Of a stretch of 64,000 bases of DNA, positions 18,137 to 26,314 are shown piece after piece. Location of the stretch: contig NZ_CP070352.1 in the NCBI RefSeq assembly GCF_016919405.1, positions 1,550,001 through 1,614,000 on the forward strand, given 5' to 3'. The DNA is from Ensifer sp. PDNC004. GTDB taxonomy: Bacteria; Pseudomonadota; Alphaproteobacteria; Rhizobiales; Rhizobiaceae. Below the pieces are notes generated by a model. That model was given only the letters and a program-made list of their open reading frames with translations, was not told where the DNA came from and did no database searches. Position numbers and translations under genes: made by a program. The first letter of the stretch is position 1; every line of letters begins with the position of its first letter.

Positions 18137-18400
18137 TTAGCTCTTTCTGATGTCGATCAGTTTCAGCCAGGGCTGAAGGTGAAAGGCGCCCATCAGCAGA
18201 TACATGGCGGTCATTCCGCCGGTCACTGTTTGTCCGGCGTCGCCGCACAGCATCGAATCGGCACCGGCGGTTCCCATGTTCGAAAGAACGGCCATCAAGG
18301 CGAAGGTGGGGGCGGCGGCAAGCGCCAACCCCGCCGCTATCAAACGGGCGAGGGAGGGCGCCCGCCCGTCGCGCTCACCGGAGCGGGCGCCGAAGCTCAT
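18137..18400 (-). CDS. Small membrane protein coupled to the DUF899 gene
   Basis: An 87-residue protein with two predicted membrane segments (LARLIAAGLALAAAPTFALMAVL and TGGMTAMYLLMGAFHL). Its start overlaps the stop of the DUF899 gene by four bases (ATGA), so it is probably translationally coupled and works with it. The loop between the helices contains a Cys (SMLCGDAGQT). No characterised family is recognised. Confidence 0.6.
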   Translation of the reverse strand: MSFGARSGERDGRAPSLARLIAAGLALAAAPTFALMAVLSNMGTAGADSMLCGDAGQTVTGGMTAMYLLMGAFHLQPWLKLIDIRKS

Positions 18401-19200
18401 GGCTTCGCGCTCGTGTCGGAAGCGCGCATAGCGGCCTCGCCGGCGTCCGATACCTCGACCCATCTCTTGTCGGGGGCAGCGCCTTCGACGTAGCTGTCGT
18501 TCCAGTTCCACCACTTGTAGGTCGGGGTCTGCGGATAGCCGGCCGGCGAATCCTCCCACACTTCCTGTCGGCCGAGCGGGGTGATGTCGAGATAGTTCCA
18601 GGTGCCGCCCATCTGTTCGTCGCCGCGGCTGTTGACGAGGTAGGTGCGAAACAGCTGTTCGCCGTCGCGGAAGAAAACATTGTGGCCGTGCCACTCGCCC
18701 ACGTCGAAATCGGCATCGAAGCTGTCGGTGATGGTGTACCAGGGCATGGTCCAGCCCATCCGCGCCTTCAGCCTGATAATGTCCGCCTGCGGGGCGCGCG
18801 AGGCAAAGACCAGGGTCGTGTCGCGGGCGTTGAGGTGCGACAGATGCGCGACCTGGTCGGCGACCATCGAGCAGCCTCGGCAGCCGTGATCGGGCCAGCC
18901 ATGCACGCCCGGCTCATAGAAGGCGCGGTAAACGATCAACTGGCGCCTGCCGGCAAAGAGGTCATGCAGGCTCGCCTTGCCGTCGGGGCCCTCGAGCACG
19001 TAGTTCTTGGTCACGGCCATCCAGGGCATCCGCCGACGCTCGGCGGCCAACGCATCGCGGGCGCGGGTGTGCGCCTTTTCCTTTACCAGCATTTCCTGCC
19101 TGGCTGCTTCCCATTCCTGCGCCGAAACCACCGAAGGCTTCTGCATCGTCGGCTGGGCGTCCGCGCGACCGTTGTCGCGTTTCTCGATTGTCTGGGTCAT
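18397..19200 (-). CDS. DUF899 thioredoxin-fold protein
   Basis: A 267-residue protein of the DUF899 family, which has a thioredoxin-like fold. The family block with the paired cysteines (DHGCRGCSMVADQVAHL) is at about residue 110, preceded by RQLIVYRAFYEPG. The C-terminal WNWNDSYVE block is less typical. A redox role is likely by fold, but no reaction is established. GAGGAGACACGG lies upstream of ATG 19200. The following small membrane protein gene is coupled to it. Confidence 0.82.
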   Translation of the reverse strand: MTQTIEKRDNGRADAQPTMQKPSVVSAQEWEAARQEMLVKEKAHTRARDALAAERRRMPWMAVTKNYVLEGPDGKASLHDLFAGRRQLIVYRAFYEPGVHGWPDHGCRGCSMVADQVAHLSHLNARDTTLVFASRAPQADIIRLKARMGWTMPWYTITDSFDADFDVGEWHGHNVFFRDGEQLFRTYLVNSRGDEQMGGTWNYLDITPLGRQEVWEDSPAGYPQTPTYKWWNWNDSYVEGAAPDKRWVEVSDAGEAAMRASDTSAKP

Positions 19201-19445
19201 GGTGCCGTGTCTCCTCGTTTCAGCAAAGCTTCTCAACGCAAGGCCGATGCCTTGCAGTTCTGGAGAGCTTGACACCGCAAGAGGATCGGCGGGAGTAACA
19301 AGTGTGGCGGTGTTTTCGAGCCGGAACCGTTGCAACTGGACAGCGGTGCGGGAGTTCGCCGATCAAGCTCCTTTTTAGTTGTCGCTGTTGTAATTCCTCG
19401 AAGTTGAGCGAGTATGCTTGTCGCAACCACGCGCGGGAGGACGGC

Positions 19446-21290
19446 ATGCATTTCGTTTCGGATGCGGTTGGCGGGTACAAGGTCTTTGCCGTGTCGGGGG
19501 TCAACACGGTTTCGTTCGCGATCGACTATCACAACGCCGACACCAGCGGGCTTCTCGGTTTTGCAGTCGAGCGGCATGATCCCGCGGAAGGCGAGCGGTA
19601 CTACATGTACGGCTTCAAGGTCTTCGAGACGGTGATCTCCCATCCCAACGAGGATACCGTCGTCCTGACCTACGACCATCCCGTCCAGAGTTTCGTCTGG
19701 GACGACTTCACGGCCAAGCCCGGTCGGCGTTACGACTATTACTTCCATCCGCTGACGGGTATGGCGAAGAACATCAGCCGGTCAGCACCTGGCATCAGAA
19801 TCGGTATCAAAACCGAACCGCTCTTCAGTGAGGAGACGCACGACGTTTTCTTCAACCGCGGTGTCGCGAGCAGCCAGGCCTACCGACGCCGTTTCGGAAA
19901 CAAGCCGCCGGATAAGCTGGAAACGCCCGAAAAGACGCTCGAGGCGCTGCAATGGTTGAGCCGGGACCTCGACGAAGCGCTGCTGCGTTTCATCGACGAG
20001 GCGGAAGCCGGCGACACCCTGCTTGGCTGCTTCTATGAATTCAGGTATCGCCCCGTCGTGGAAATGCTGAAGGCTGCCTTCGAGCGCGGCGTGGACGTGA
20101 GGCTCGTGCTCGACGCGAAGGAAAATGCCTATACCGACAAGAAGGGCAAGTTCCACGAGAGCTTTCCGCGCGAGGAAAACAAGGAATTAGTTCGCACCGT
20201 AGGGCTTCCGAAGGCGGCGATCGCACGCTGGCGCGAGAACAATCCCGCCGACATACAGCACAACAAGTTCATGGTGCTGCTGCCCAAGGATCAGAGCCGA
20301 AAGCCGCAGGTCTGGACCGGCTCGACGAACCTCTCGATGGGCGGGGTGCATGGCCAGACCAATGTTGGGCATTGGGTCCGCGACGCCGATCTCGCCAAGG
20401 CGTTCGAAAGCTATTGGAAATTGCTCGCCGGCGATCCCGGCGCGGCAAAGACCGACAATGCTGCCGCGAGCAGGGCAAAGCGAAAAGCCTTCCGCACGGC
20501 GGTTTCCGACCTCGCCGAAGTGCCGCAGGCGCGCGCGGATATTCCAGGCGGCGTGACCTCGATCTTCAGTCCGCGTGCCGGAAGCGCTGTCCTTGATATG
20601 TATGTGAAGGCGCTGGACGAGGCTCGCTCCTATGGCGGTGTGACGCTCGCCTTCGGGATCAACGATCGCTTCAAGCAGGCGTTTCTCGACAATAGTGCCC
20701 AGTCCGGCGTGCATCCGGTGCTCTTCCTACTACTCGAAAAGCGCGACCAGCCGAAGGCCAAGGCCAAGAAGCCGTTCATTCCGCTCACGGCGCGACAGAA
20801 CGTCTATCAGGCTTGGGGCTCGTATCTGCGCGATCCGGTCTATCAGTGGGCGCGCGAAACCAATGCGCGGGCGCTCGGGCTCAACACTCACGTCGCCTAT
20901 GTGCATTCGAAGTTTCTGCTGGCCGATCCCCTGGGTGCGGATCCGATGGTCGTTACCGGTTCGGCGAACTTCTCGGATGCGTCAACCAACGACAACGACG
21001 AAAACATGCTGCTCATCCGTGGCGATCGGCGCGCCGCCGACATCTACTTCACGGAGTTCAACCGGCTGTTCAACCACTATTATTTCCGCTCTGTCCGCGA
21101 GGCGACAGCAAAGAAGAAGTCCGACCGGGACAAGGCAGCGCGCTTCGGGACGTCGGAGGGCGCCGGGGGCAGTCTTTTCCTCGATGAAACGGGCGAGTGG
21201 CTGAAGAAGTACGAGCCCGGCAAGTTGCGAGCCAAGCGCGTTCAGGTCTTCATCGACATGGCGCAGCCGGAAAACCTCCCGCCGATCTAG
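19446..21290 (+). CDS. Phospholipase D-like (HKD) domain protein
   Basis: A 614-residue protein with an N-terminal beta-rich region and two HKD-type half-sites. Site 1 has His272 and Lys274 (IQHNKFMVLL) followed by WTGSTN, but Leu stands where the Asp of HxKx4D is expected. Site 2 is canonical: His487, Lys489, Asp494 (HSKFLLAD) and VTGSANFS. The pair would form one active site cutting a phosphodiester by a phospho-His route. No signal peptide, so cytoplasmic; it could be a nuclease or a lipase. GGGAGGACGG precedes ATG 19446. It stands alone, and its substrate is unknown. Confidence 0.8.
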   Translation: MHFVSDAVGGYKVFAVSGVNTVSFAIDYHNADTSGLLGFAVERHDPAEGERYYMYGFKVFETVISHPNEDTVVLTYDHPVQSFVWDDFTAKPGRRYDYYFHPLTGMAKNISRSAPGIRIGIKTEPLFSEETHDVFFNRGVASSQAYRRRFGNKPPDKLETPEKTLEALQWLSRDLDEALLRFIDEAEAGDTLLGCFYEFRYRPVVEMLKAAFERGVDVRLVLDAKENAYTDKKGKFHESFPREENKELVRTVGLPKAAIARWRENNPADIQHNKFMVLLPKDQSRKPQVWTGSTNLSMGGVHGQTNVGHWVRDADLAKAFESYWKLLAGDPGAAKTDNAAASRAKRKAFRTAVSDLAEVPQARADIPGGVTSIFSPRAGSAVLDMYVKALDEARSYGGVTLAFGINDRFKQAFLDNSAQSGVHPVLFLLLEKRDQPKAKAKKPFIPLTARQNVYQAWGSYLRDPVYQWARETNARALGLNTHVAYVHSKFLLADPLGADPMVVTGSANFSDASTNDNDENMLLIRGDRRAADIYFTEFNRLFNHYYFRSVREATAKKKSDRDKAARFGTSEGAGGSLFLDETGEWLKKYEPGKLRAKRVQVFIDMAQPENLPPI

Positions 21291-21599
21291 ATAGGCAGCA
21301 TCGATAGGCTGCGAACCCGCGATCGCGCCGCCACGGTGTCGTTTGCTATGCTCCCTGGTGTTGATCGCAATGGGCTGGCGCGCGTGCGGGAACGTGCGTG
21401 TCATGCGCTGGGGATTTCGGTAGCCTCGGCTGGTCGAGGGGCGCCACCTGTGTCAAAACATAACCCCTAAATTATGATTGGCACCCCATATTTCATTTTT
21501 ACATCACCGTTTGGCATGGCAAGCTGACAACCATCAAATTGACAGTCGTTTGCGACGAGGATGCGGGCTCGGGAGTGGCCGGCATCTCAGGGAGGAAAT
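21291..21599 (+). promoter_or_regulatory. Leader and promoter region of the HAAT-type ABC operon
   Basis: These 309 bases have no gene. The first half is GC-rich, the second half AT-rich and promoter-like (about 21450-21540). It contains the PcaQ-like element at 21460-21475. The ribosome site GGGAGGAAAT is at the end, before ATG 21600. Confidence 0.55.
21460..21475. promoter_or_regulatory. Possible second PcaQ site (ATAACC-N4-AATTAT)
   Basis: The left half-site ATAACC is identical to that of the pcaD box at 1806-1821; the right half is degenerate (TAAC-N6-ATTA against TAAC-N6-GTTA). It lies 125-140 bases before the first gene of a branched-chain-type ABC operon. In S. meliloti PcaQ is reported to control such a protocatechuate transporter, which makes this degenerate match worth noting. 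Confidence 0.4.
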
Positions 21600-22772
21600 A
21601 TGAAGCGGATGATTCTGGCTGCGGTTGCGGCTTTGGCGATGAGCGGTGCTGCCTATGCCGACACGATCAAGATCGGTGTCGTCGGACCGTTCTCCGGCCC
21701 CTTCGCGCTGCAGGGCAAGAACTTCAAGGCTGGCATCGACGCCTATATGGCGCTGAACGGCAGCAAGGTCGGCGACGACGATATCGAGATCATCTACCGC
21801 GACGTGCCACAGGCCGATCCCGCCCAGTCGAAGGCGCTGGCGCAGGAGCTGGTGGTCAAGGAAGGCGTGCAGTATCTCGCCGGCTTCTACTTCACCCCGG
21901 ATGCGATGGCGGTCACACCGCTGCTCACCCAGGCGAATGTCCCGCTCGTCATCATGAACGCAGCGACTTCGGCGATCGTCACCAAGAGCCCGCTTGTCGT
22001 GCGCACCTCGTTCACCACCTGGCAGACCTCGACGCCGATCGCCAAGGTTGCCAAGGATGCCGGCGTTTCCAAGGTCATTTCCGTCGTCAGCGACTACGGC
22101 CCCGGCGTCGATGCCGAAAACGCCTTCAAGGCAGGCTTCGAAGCGGCCGGCGGGCAAGTGGTCGAAGCGATCCGCATGCCGCTTGCGACCAACGACTTCT
22201 CGCCGATCATGCAGCGCATCAAGGATTCCGGTGCCGAGGGCGTCTTTGCCTTCCTGCCGTCCGGTCCGACGACGCTGGGCTTCGTCAAGGCCTTCAAGGA
22301 AAACGGCCTGAAAGACGGCGGCATCAAGTTCTTCGCCCCCGGCGACCTGACGCAGGAATCCGATTTGCCTGCTCTCGGCGAGGCCGCGCTCGGCATCCAG
22401 ACGACGTTTCACTATGCGGTGTCGCACGACTCGCCGGAGAACAAGGCTTTCGTCGAGGCTGCGAGCAAGGCGATCGGCAACCCGGCCGAACTCTCCTTCC
22501 CGTCTGTTGGCGCCTATGACGGCATGCATGTGATCTACAAGATGATCGAGGCGACTGGCGGCGAGCAGGATGCGGCAAAGGCCGTGGAAGCCGTCAAAGG
22601 CCTTTCCTGGGTAAGCCCGCGCGGTCCGGTGACGATCGATCCGGAATCGCGCCACATCACCCAGAACATCTATCTGCGCGAGGTCGCGAAGGCCGATGAC
22701 GGCACCTATTACAACAAGGAAATCCAGACCTTCGAGAAGCAGGGAGACCCCGGCCTCGCTGCGCTGAAGTAG
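21600..22772 (+). CDS. HAAT-type ABC transporter substrate-binding protein
   Basis: A 390-residue periplasmic protein of the Leu/Ile/Val-binding family. Signal peptide is residues 1-20 (MSGAAYADT), followed by IKIGVVGPFSGPFALQGKNFKAG. The two-lobe type I fold is indicated by VSDYGPGVDAENAF and VSPRGPVTIDPESR. The ligand is not readable from sequence. Aromatic carboxylates such as protocatechuate are favoured because of the PcaQ-like box upstream and the pca operon nearby; amino acids or amides are the alternatives. It heads a five-gene operon. Confidence 0.85.
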   Translation: MKRMILAAVAALAMSGAAYADTIKIGVVGPFSGPFALQGKNFKAGIDAYMALNGSKVGDDDIEIIYRDVPQADPAQSKALAQELVVKEGVQYLAGFYFTPDAMAVTPLLTQANVPLVIMNAATSAIVTKSPLVVRTSFTTWQTSTPIAKVAKDAGVSKVISVVSDYGPGVDAENAFKAGFEAAGGQVVEAIRMPLATNDFSPIMQRIKDSGAEGVFAFLPSGPTTLGFVKAFKENGLKDGGIKFFAPGDLTQESDLPALGEAALGIQTTFHYAVSHDSPENKAFVEAASKAIGNPAELSFPSVGAYDGMHVIYKMIEATGGEQDAAKAVEAVKGLSWVSPRGPVTIDPESRHITQNIYLREVAKADDGTYYNKEIQTFEKQGDPGLAALK

Positions 22773-22778
22773 TCGACT

Positions 22779-22803
22779 TCGGCGGGTGCTGAGCGCCCAC
22801 CGA
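22779..22803 (+). promoter_or_regulatory. Stem-loop between binding-protein and permease genes
   Basis: An 11-bp imperfect stem (TCGGCGGGTGC with GCGCCCACCGA, one mismatch and one wobble, loop TGA) immediately follows the binding-protein gene in a 177-base gap. There is no T-run. It probably limits read-through or protects the upstream mRNA. Confidence 0.5.
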
Positions 22804-22949
22804 CACCGATGACGCGTTGACCGGTTGCTCTTGAGCGGCCGGCGCGCCTGCGGCGCCGCGAATGCTGGCGCCTGACTGCCGCTCCGCGCATAGTATGCGC
22901 ACCGAACCCGGCGCAGCCAAATTTGGAAGAAAGGGCAACGGATAGCCCC

Positions 22950-23816
22950 ATGCAAACCGTCCTCAGCATTGCGATCGACGCCCTTGCCTACGGCATGGTG
23001 CTCTTCGTCATCTCCATCGGCCTTTCGGTCACCATGGGCTTGATGCGCGTGGTCAATCTGGCGCACGGCGCCTTTGCCATGATCGGCGGCTACATTGCCT
23101 CCTACGCGGCACGCGATCTCGGCCTTGCCTATGGCTTTGCCGTGCTGCTCGCGATCGTCGGCACCATCATCATCGCCGTGCCGATCGAGCGGCTGCTCTA
23201 CCGGCGGATCTACGGCGCACCGGAACTGACGCAGGTGCTGATGACCATCGGCATTACGTTCTGCATCATCGGCATTGCCAATTATGTCTTCGGCCCGACG
23301 CTGAAGACGGTGCCGCTGCCTGGCGAACTGCAGGGCTCGGTCGATCTCGGTTTCCGGGCGATCGCCACGCATCGCATCTTTGCGATCGTCTGCGGCCTCG
23401 CGGTTGCAGCCGGCCTCTGGTACGCGATCGAAAAGACCGCCTTCGGCGTCAAGCTGCGGGCCTCCGTCGATAATGCGGCAATGGCGGCTGCCCTCGGGGT
23501 GCGCACGGAAATCGTCTATGCGGTGAGCTTTGCTGTCGCCGTCGGACTTGCCGCCTTCGGCGGCGTGGTCGGCGCCGAACTTCTGCCGGTCGAACCCTAT
23601 TATGCGCTGCGCTACATGGTGACGTTCCTCGTGGTCGTCTCCGTCGGCGGTGCCGGCTCGATCCCGGGCGCGCTCGTCGCCTGCCTGCTGCTCGGCGCGA
23701 TCGATACGACCGGCCGTTATCTCATGCCGGAATTCGGCGAATTCTTCTTCTATCTGGCCGTGATCGCGATCATCTGCGTCTTCCCGCGCGGGCTCGCCGG
23801 GAGGGCCAAGGGATGA
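22950..23816 (+). CDS. Branched-chain-type ABC permease, LivH-like
   Basis: A 288-residue inner-membrane permease with about eight hydrophobic segments. The LivH family block GLSVTMGLMRVVNLAHGAFAMIGGY is near the N-terminus, with SVGGAGSIPGALV near the C-terminus. The chosen ATG 22950 opens MQTVLSIAIDAL, and the 9 residues upstream in frame are unlike the family. Its end overlaps the next permease start by four bases. It forms the channel with the LivM-like subunit. Confidence 0.88.
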   Translation: MQTVLSIAIDALAYGMVLFVISIGLSVTMGLMRVVNLAHGAFAMIGGYIASYAARDLGLAYGFAVLLAIVGTIIIAVPIERLLYRRIYGAPELTQVLMTIGITFCIIGIANYVFGPTLKTVPLPGELQGSVDLGFRAIATHRIFAIVCGLAVAAGLWYAIEKTAFGVKLRASVDNAAMAAALGVRTEIVYAVSFAVAVGLAAFGGVVGAELLPVEPYYALRYMVTFLVVVSVGGAGSIPGALVACLLLGAIDTTGRYLMPEFGEFFFYLAVIAIICVFPRGLAGRAKG

Positions 23817-24817
23817 CCATGACGACGACGAACGACTTGCTCGCGACCGCTCCCGTGCGCCGACGGTTCGGCGGCGGCGACCTCATCGGACTGGCGGTGA
23901 TCCTGCTGGTCGCGGTGATCGGGTACTTCCTCTTCCCCAACAATCTGGCGCTCCTGACCCGGATCATCGCCGCCGCGCTTCTGGTGTTGTCGCTGGACCT
24001 TGTCACCGGTTACTGCGGTGTCGCGACGCTCGGGCACGCGGCCCTCTTCGGCGCCGGCGCCTATGCGGCCGGCATCGCCTCGGCGCATTACGGCATCAAC
24101 GATCCGCTGGCGATGCTCTCTTTCGGCATCGTCGCCGGAGCGGTCGCCGGGCTTGTCTGCGGGGTCGTCATCCTGCGCGCCCACGGGCTACCGCAATTGG
24201 TGCTGTCGATCGCGCTCATCCATCTCTTCCACGAATTCGCCAACAAGGCTTCGTCGTGGACCGGCGGCAGCGACGGGCTTTCCGGCATTGCGCCGACGGC
24301 GCTTCTCGGCCTCTACGAGTTCGACCTCTGGGGCCGCACGGCCTATCTCTTCGGCGTCGCTCTGCTTGCTATTGTCTTCGTCGTGCTGCGGCTGATCGTG
24401 CGCTCGCCCTTCGGCATGCTGTGCCGCGGCATCAAGGAAGATCCGATCCGCATCCGCTCGATGGGGGCGTCGCCGAAGATCGCGCTGACCAAGATGTACG
24501 TCATATCCGGTGCCGTTGCCGGCGTCGGCGGCGCGCTGAATGCGATCTCCACCCAGGTCGTCGGGCTCGACAGCCTCTCCTTCACCATGTCGGCCGAAAG
24601 CTTGGTCATGCTGGTGCTCGGCGGTACCGGCTCGCTCTTCGGCGCGCTCACGGGCACTGTCGTCTTCATGTTCTTTGAGGACGTCGTCTCGGCCGCCAAT
24701 CCCTTCCACTGGCTGACGATGGTCGGCGCGCTTTTGATCGCCGTCGTACTCTTCGCGCCGAAGGGCATCTATGGCACCGCGGCTGCGTTCTTCGCCCGCC
24801 GCAAGGAGGCACGGTGA
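23813..24817 (+). CDS. Branched-chain-type ABC permease, LivM-like
   Basis: A 334-residue polytopic permease. An N-terminal extension (MTMTTTNDLLATAPVRRRF) precedes about nine helices. LivM blocks are LDLVTGYCGVATLGHAALFGAGAYAAG and GGTGSLFGALTGTVVF. It starts inside the end of the LivH-like gene (ATGA) and its own stop overlaps the start of the first ATPase gene. It pairs with the LivH-like subunit. Confidence 0.88.
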   Translation: MTMTTTNDLLATAPVRRRFGGGDLIGLAVILLVAVIGYFLFPNNLALLTRIIAAALLVLSLDLVTGYCGVATLGHAALFGAGAYAAGIASAHYGINDPLAMLSFGIVAGAVAGLVCGVVILRAHGLPQLVLSIALIHLFHEFANKASSWTGGSDGLSGIAPTALLGLYEFDLWGRTAYLFGVALLAIVFVVLRLIVRSPFGMLCRGIKEDPIRIRSMGASPKIALTKMYVISGAVAGVGGALNAISTQVVGLDSLSFTMSAESLVMLVLGGTGSLFGALTGTVVFMFFEDVVSAANPFHWLTMVGALLIAVVLFAPKGIYGTAAAFFARRKEAR

Positions 24818-25581
24818 TGCAGCCGATCTTTGAAGTCCGCAATCTGAAACGCGCCTTCGGTGGGCTTGCGGTCACCAATGACGTCAGCCTCAGCATGGCG
24901 CCGGGCGACCGGGTCGCGCTGATCGGGCCGAACGGCGCCGGCAAGACGACCTTCGTCAATCTCGTGACCGGCAATCTCAAACCGGATTCAGGCGAGGTGC
25001 GCATTGACGGTGAGGCCGTGACCGGTGTCGACGCCATCGGCCGGGTGCGGCGCGGGCTTGTGCGCTCGTTCCAGGTGACGCGGCTTTTTGCCGACATGAC
25101 GCCTTGCGAGCATGTCGCGCTTGCCGTCCTGCAACGCACCGGCCGCGCCGGTCGCCTGTTCGGCAATTTTCTCGGCATGCCCGATGTCATGGCCGAGGTG
25201 GAAGACCTTCTCGGCAAGCTCGGGCTTCGGGAACTGATGCACCGCAAGGTGAGCGAGATCGCCTACGGTCAGCAACGCTTGCTGGAAATCGCCGTTGCGC
25301 TGGCGCTGAAGCCGCGGGTGCTGCTGCTCGACGAGCCCGCCGCCGGCGTGCCGCAGAGCGACACCGGTCGCATCGAACAGGCGCTCGCCGACCTGCCGGC
25401 CGATCTCGCCGTTTTGATGATCGAGCACGACATGGATCTCGTCTTTCGCTTTGCCAAGCGCGTGGTCGTACTGGCCGCCGGCGCGATCATCTTCGACGGT
25501 TCGCCGTCCGACGTGACGAAGGATCCGCGCGTGCGGGAAGCCTATCTGGGGAGCTATGCCAATGCCAGCCACGCCGCTTGA
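24817..25581 (+). CDS. Branched-chain-type ABC ATPase, LivG-like
   Basis: A 254-residue ABC ATPase. Walker A is GPNGAGKTT (about residue 37), Walker B is VLLLDEPAAG, and the switch His is in IEHDMDLVF. The C-signature is unusual: the segment before Walker B reads ISEIAYGQQRLLEIA, where LS(Y/H)G is usual, so Ser is replaced by Ala. ATG 24817 is seven bases from AGGAGG and shares a base with the permease stop; GTG 24814 is possible. Confidence 0.87.
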   Translation: MQPIFEVRNLKRAFGGLAVTNDVSLSMAPGDRVALIGPNGAGKTTFVNLVTGNLKPDSGEVRIDGEAVTGVDAIGRVRRGLVRSFQVTRLFADMTPCEHVALAVLQRTGRAGRLFGNFLGMPDVMAEVEDLLGKLGLRELMHRKVSEIAYGQQRLLEIAVALALKPRVLLLDEPAAGVPQSDTGRIEQALADLPADLAVLMIEHDMDLVFRFAKRVVVLAAGAIIFDGSPSDVTKDPRVREAYLGSYANASHAA

Positions 25582-26278
25582 GGTGGAAAACCTATCCGCC
25601 GGCTATGGGCCGACGCGGGTGCTCGAAGGCTTATCCTTTGCCGTCCCGGCGGGCGCCCGCCTAGCCGTGCTCGGCCGCAATGGCATGGGCAAGACGACGT
25701 TGCTTGCGACGCTTGCCGGCCAGACGCGGCGCTATGACGGCCGCATCCGCATGGGCGGGACGGACGTAACCGCGTTGCCAAGCGCTGCGCGCGCCATGCA
25801 GGGCCTCGGCTTCGTGCCGCAGGCGCGCTGCGTCTTCCCAACGTTGACCGTCGAGGAGAACCTGTTCGTCGGCCTCAAAAGCCGACCGAAAAGCGCGATC
25901 CAGGAAGCCTACGACATGTTCCCGCGTCTCTTCGAGCGCCGGCGCAATCTCGGCAGCCAGCTTTCCGGCGGCGAACAGCAGATGCTGTCAACGGCACGCT
26001 CCATCCTCGGCCGTCCGTCGATCCTGCTGCTCGACGAACCTTTGGAGGGCCTGGCGCCCGTCATCTGCGAGGAACTGATGGAGGCGTTTGCCGAACTGGC
26101 AAAGACCGGCGACATGACGATCGTGCTCGTCGAACAACGGATCCAGAGCGCGCTCGACTTTGCCGACCGGGTGATCGTGCTCGAACGCGGCCGGATCGCA
26201 TGGTCCGGAACGCCGGACGCGCTGGCGGGAGATCACGACGCCGTCGAACGGTTGCTCGGCGTCGGCGGGCTCCACTGA
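25562..26278 (+). CDS. Branched-chain-type ABC ATPase, LivF-like
   Basis: A 238-residue ABC ATPase. Walker A GRNGMGKTT, signature LSGGEQQML, Walker B ILLLDEPLEG and switch EQRIQ (where most ABC ATPases have His) are in order. LivF members often lack the switch His. It overlaps the LivG-like gene by 20 bases. ATG 25562 is preferred to 25556 on spacing from GGGGAG. It is the last gene of the HAAT operon and converges on the cyclase gene 36 bases away. Confidence 0.88.
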   Translation: MPATPLEVENLSAGYGPTRVLEGLSFAVPAGARLAVLGRNGMGKTTLLATLAGQTRRYDGRIRMGGTDVTALPSAARAMQGLGFVPQARCVFPTLTVEENLFVGLKSRPKSAIQEAYDMFPRLFERRRNLGSQLSGGEQQMLSTARSILGRPSILLLDEPLEGLAPVICEELMEAFAELAKTGDMTIVLVEQRIQSALDFADRVIVLERGRIAWSGTPDALAGDHDAVERLLGVGGLH

Positions 26279-26314
26279 CCGCGCGACTGATTTCGCCCGG
26301 TCACTTTCGCTCGT

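Noticed and set aside
21534..23372. Minus-strand frame of 612 codons opposite the HAAT binding-protein gene
   Set aside because: Its composition is that of a shadow frame, and the opposite strand holds a signal peptide and a full periplasmic-binding-protein pattern.
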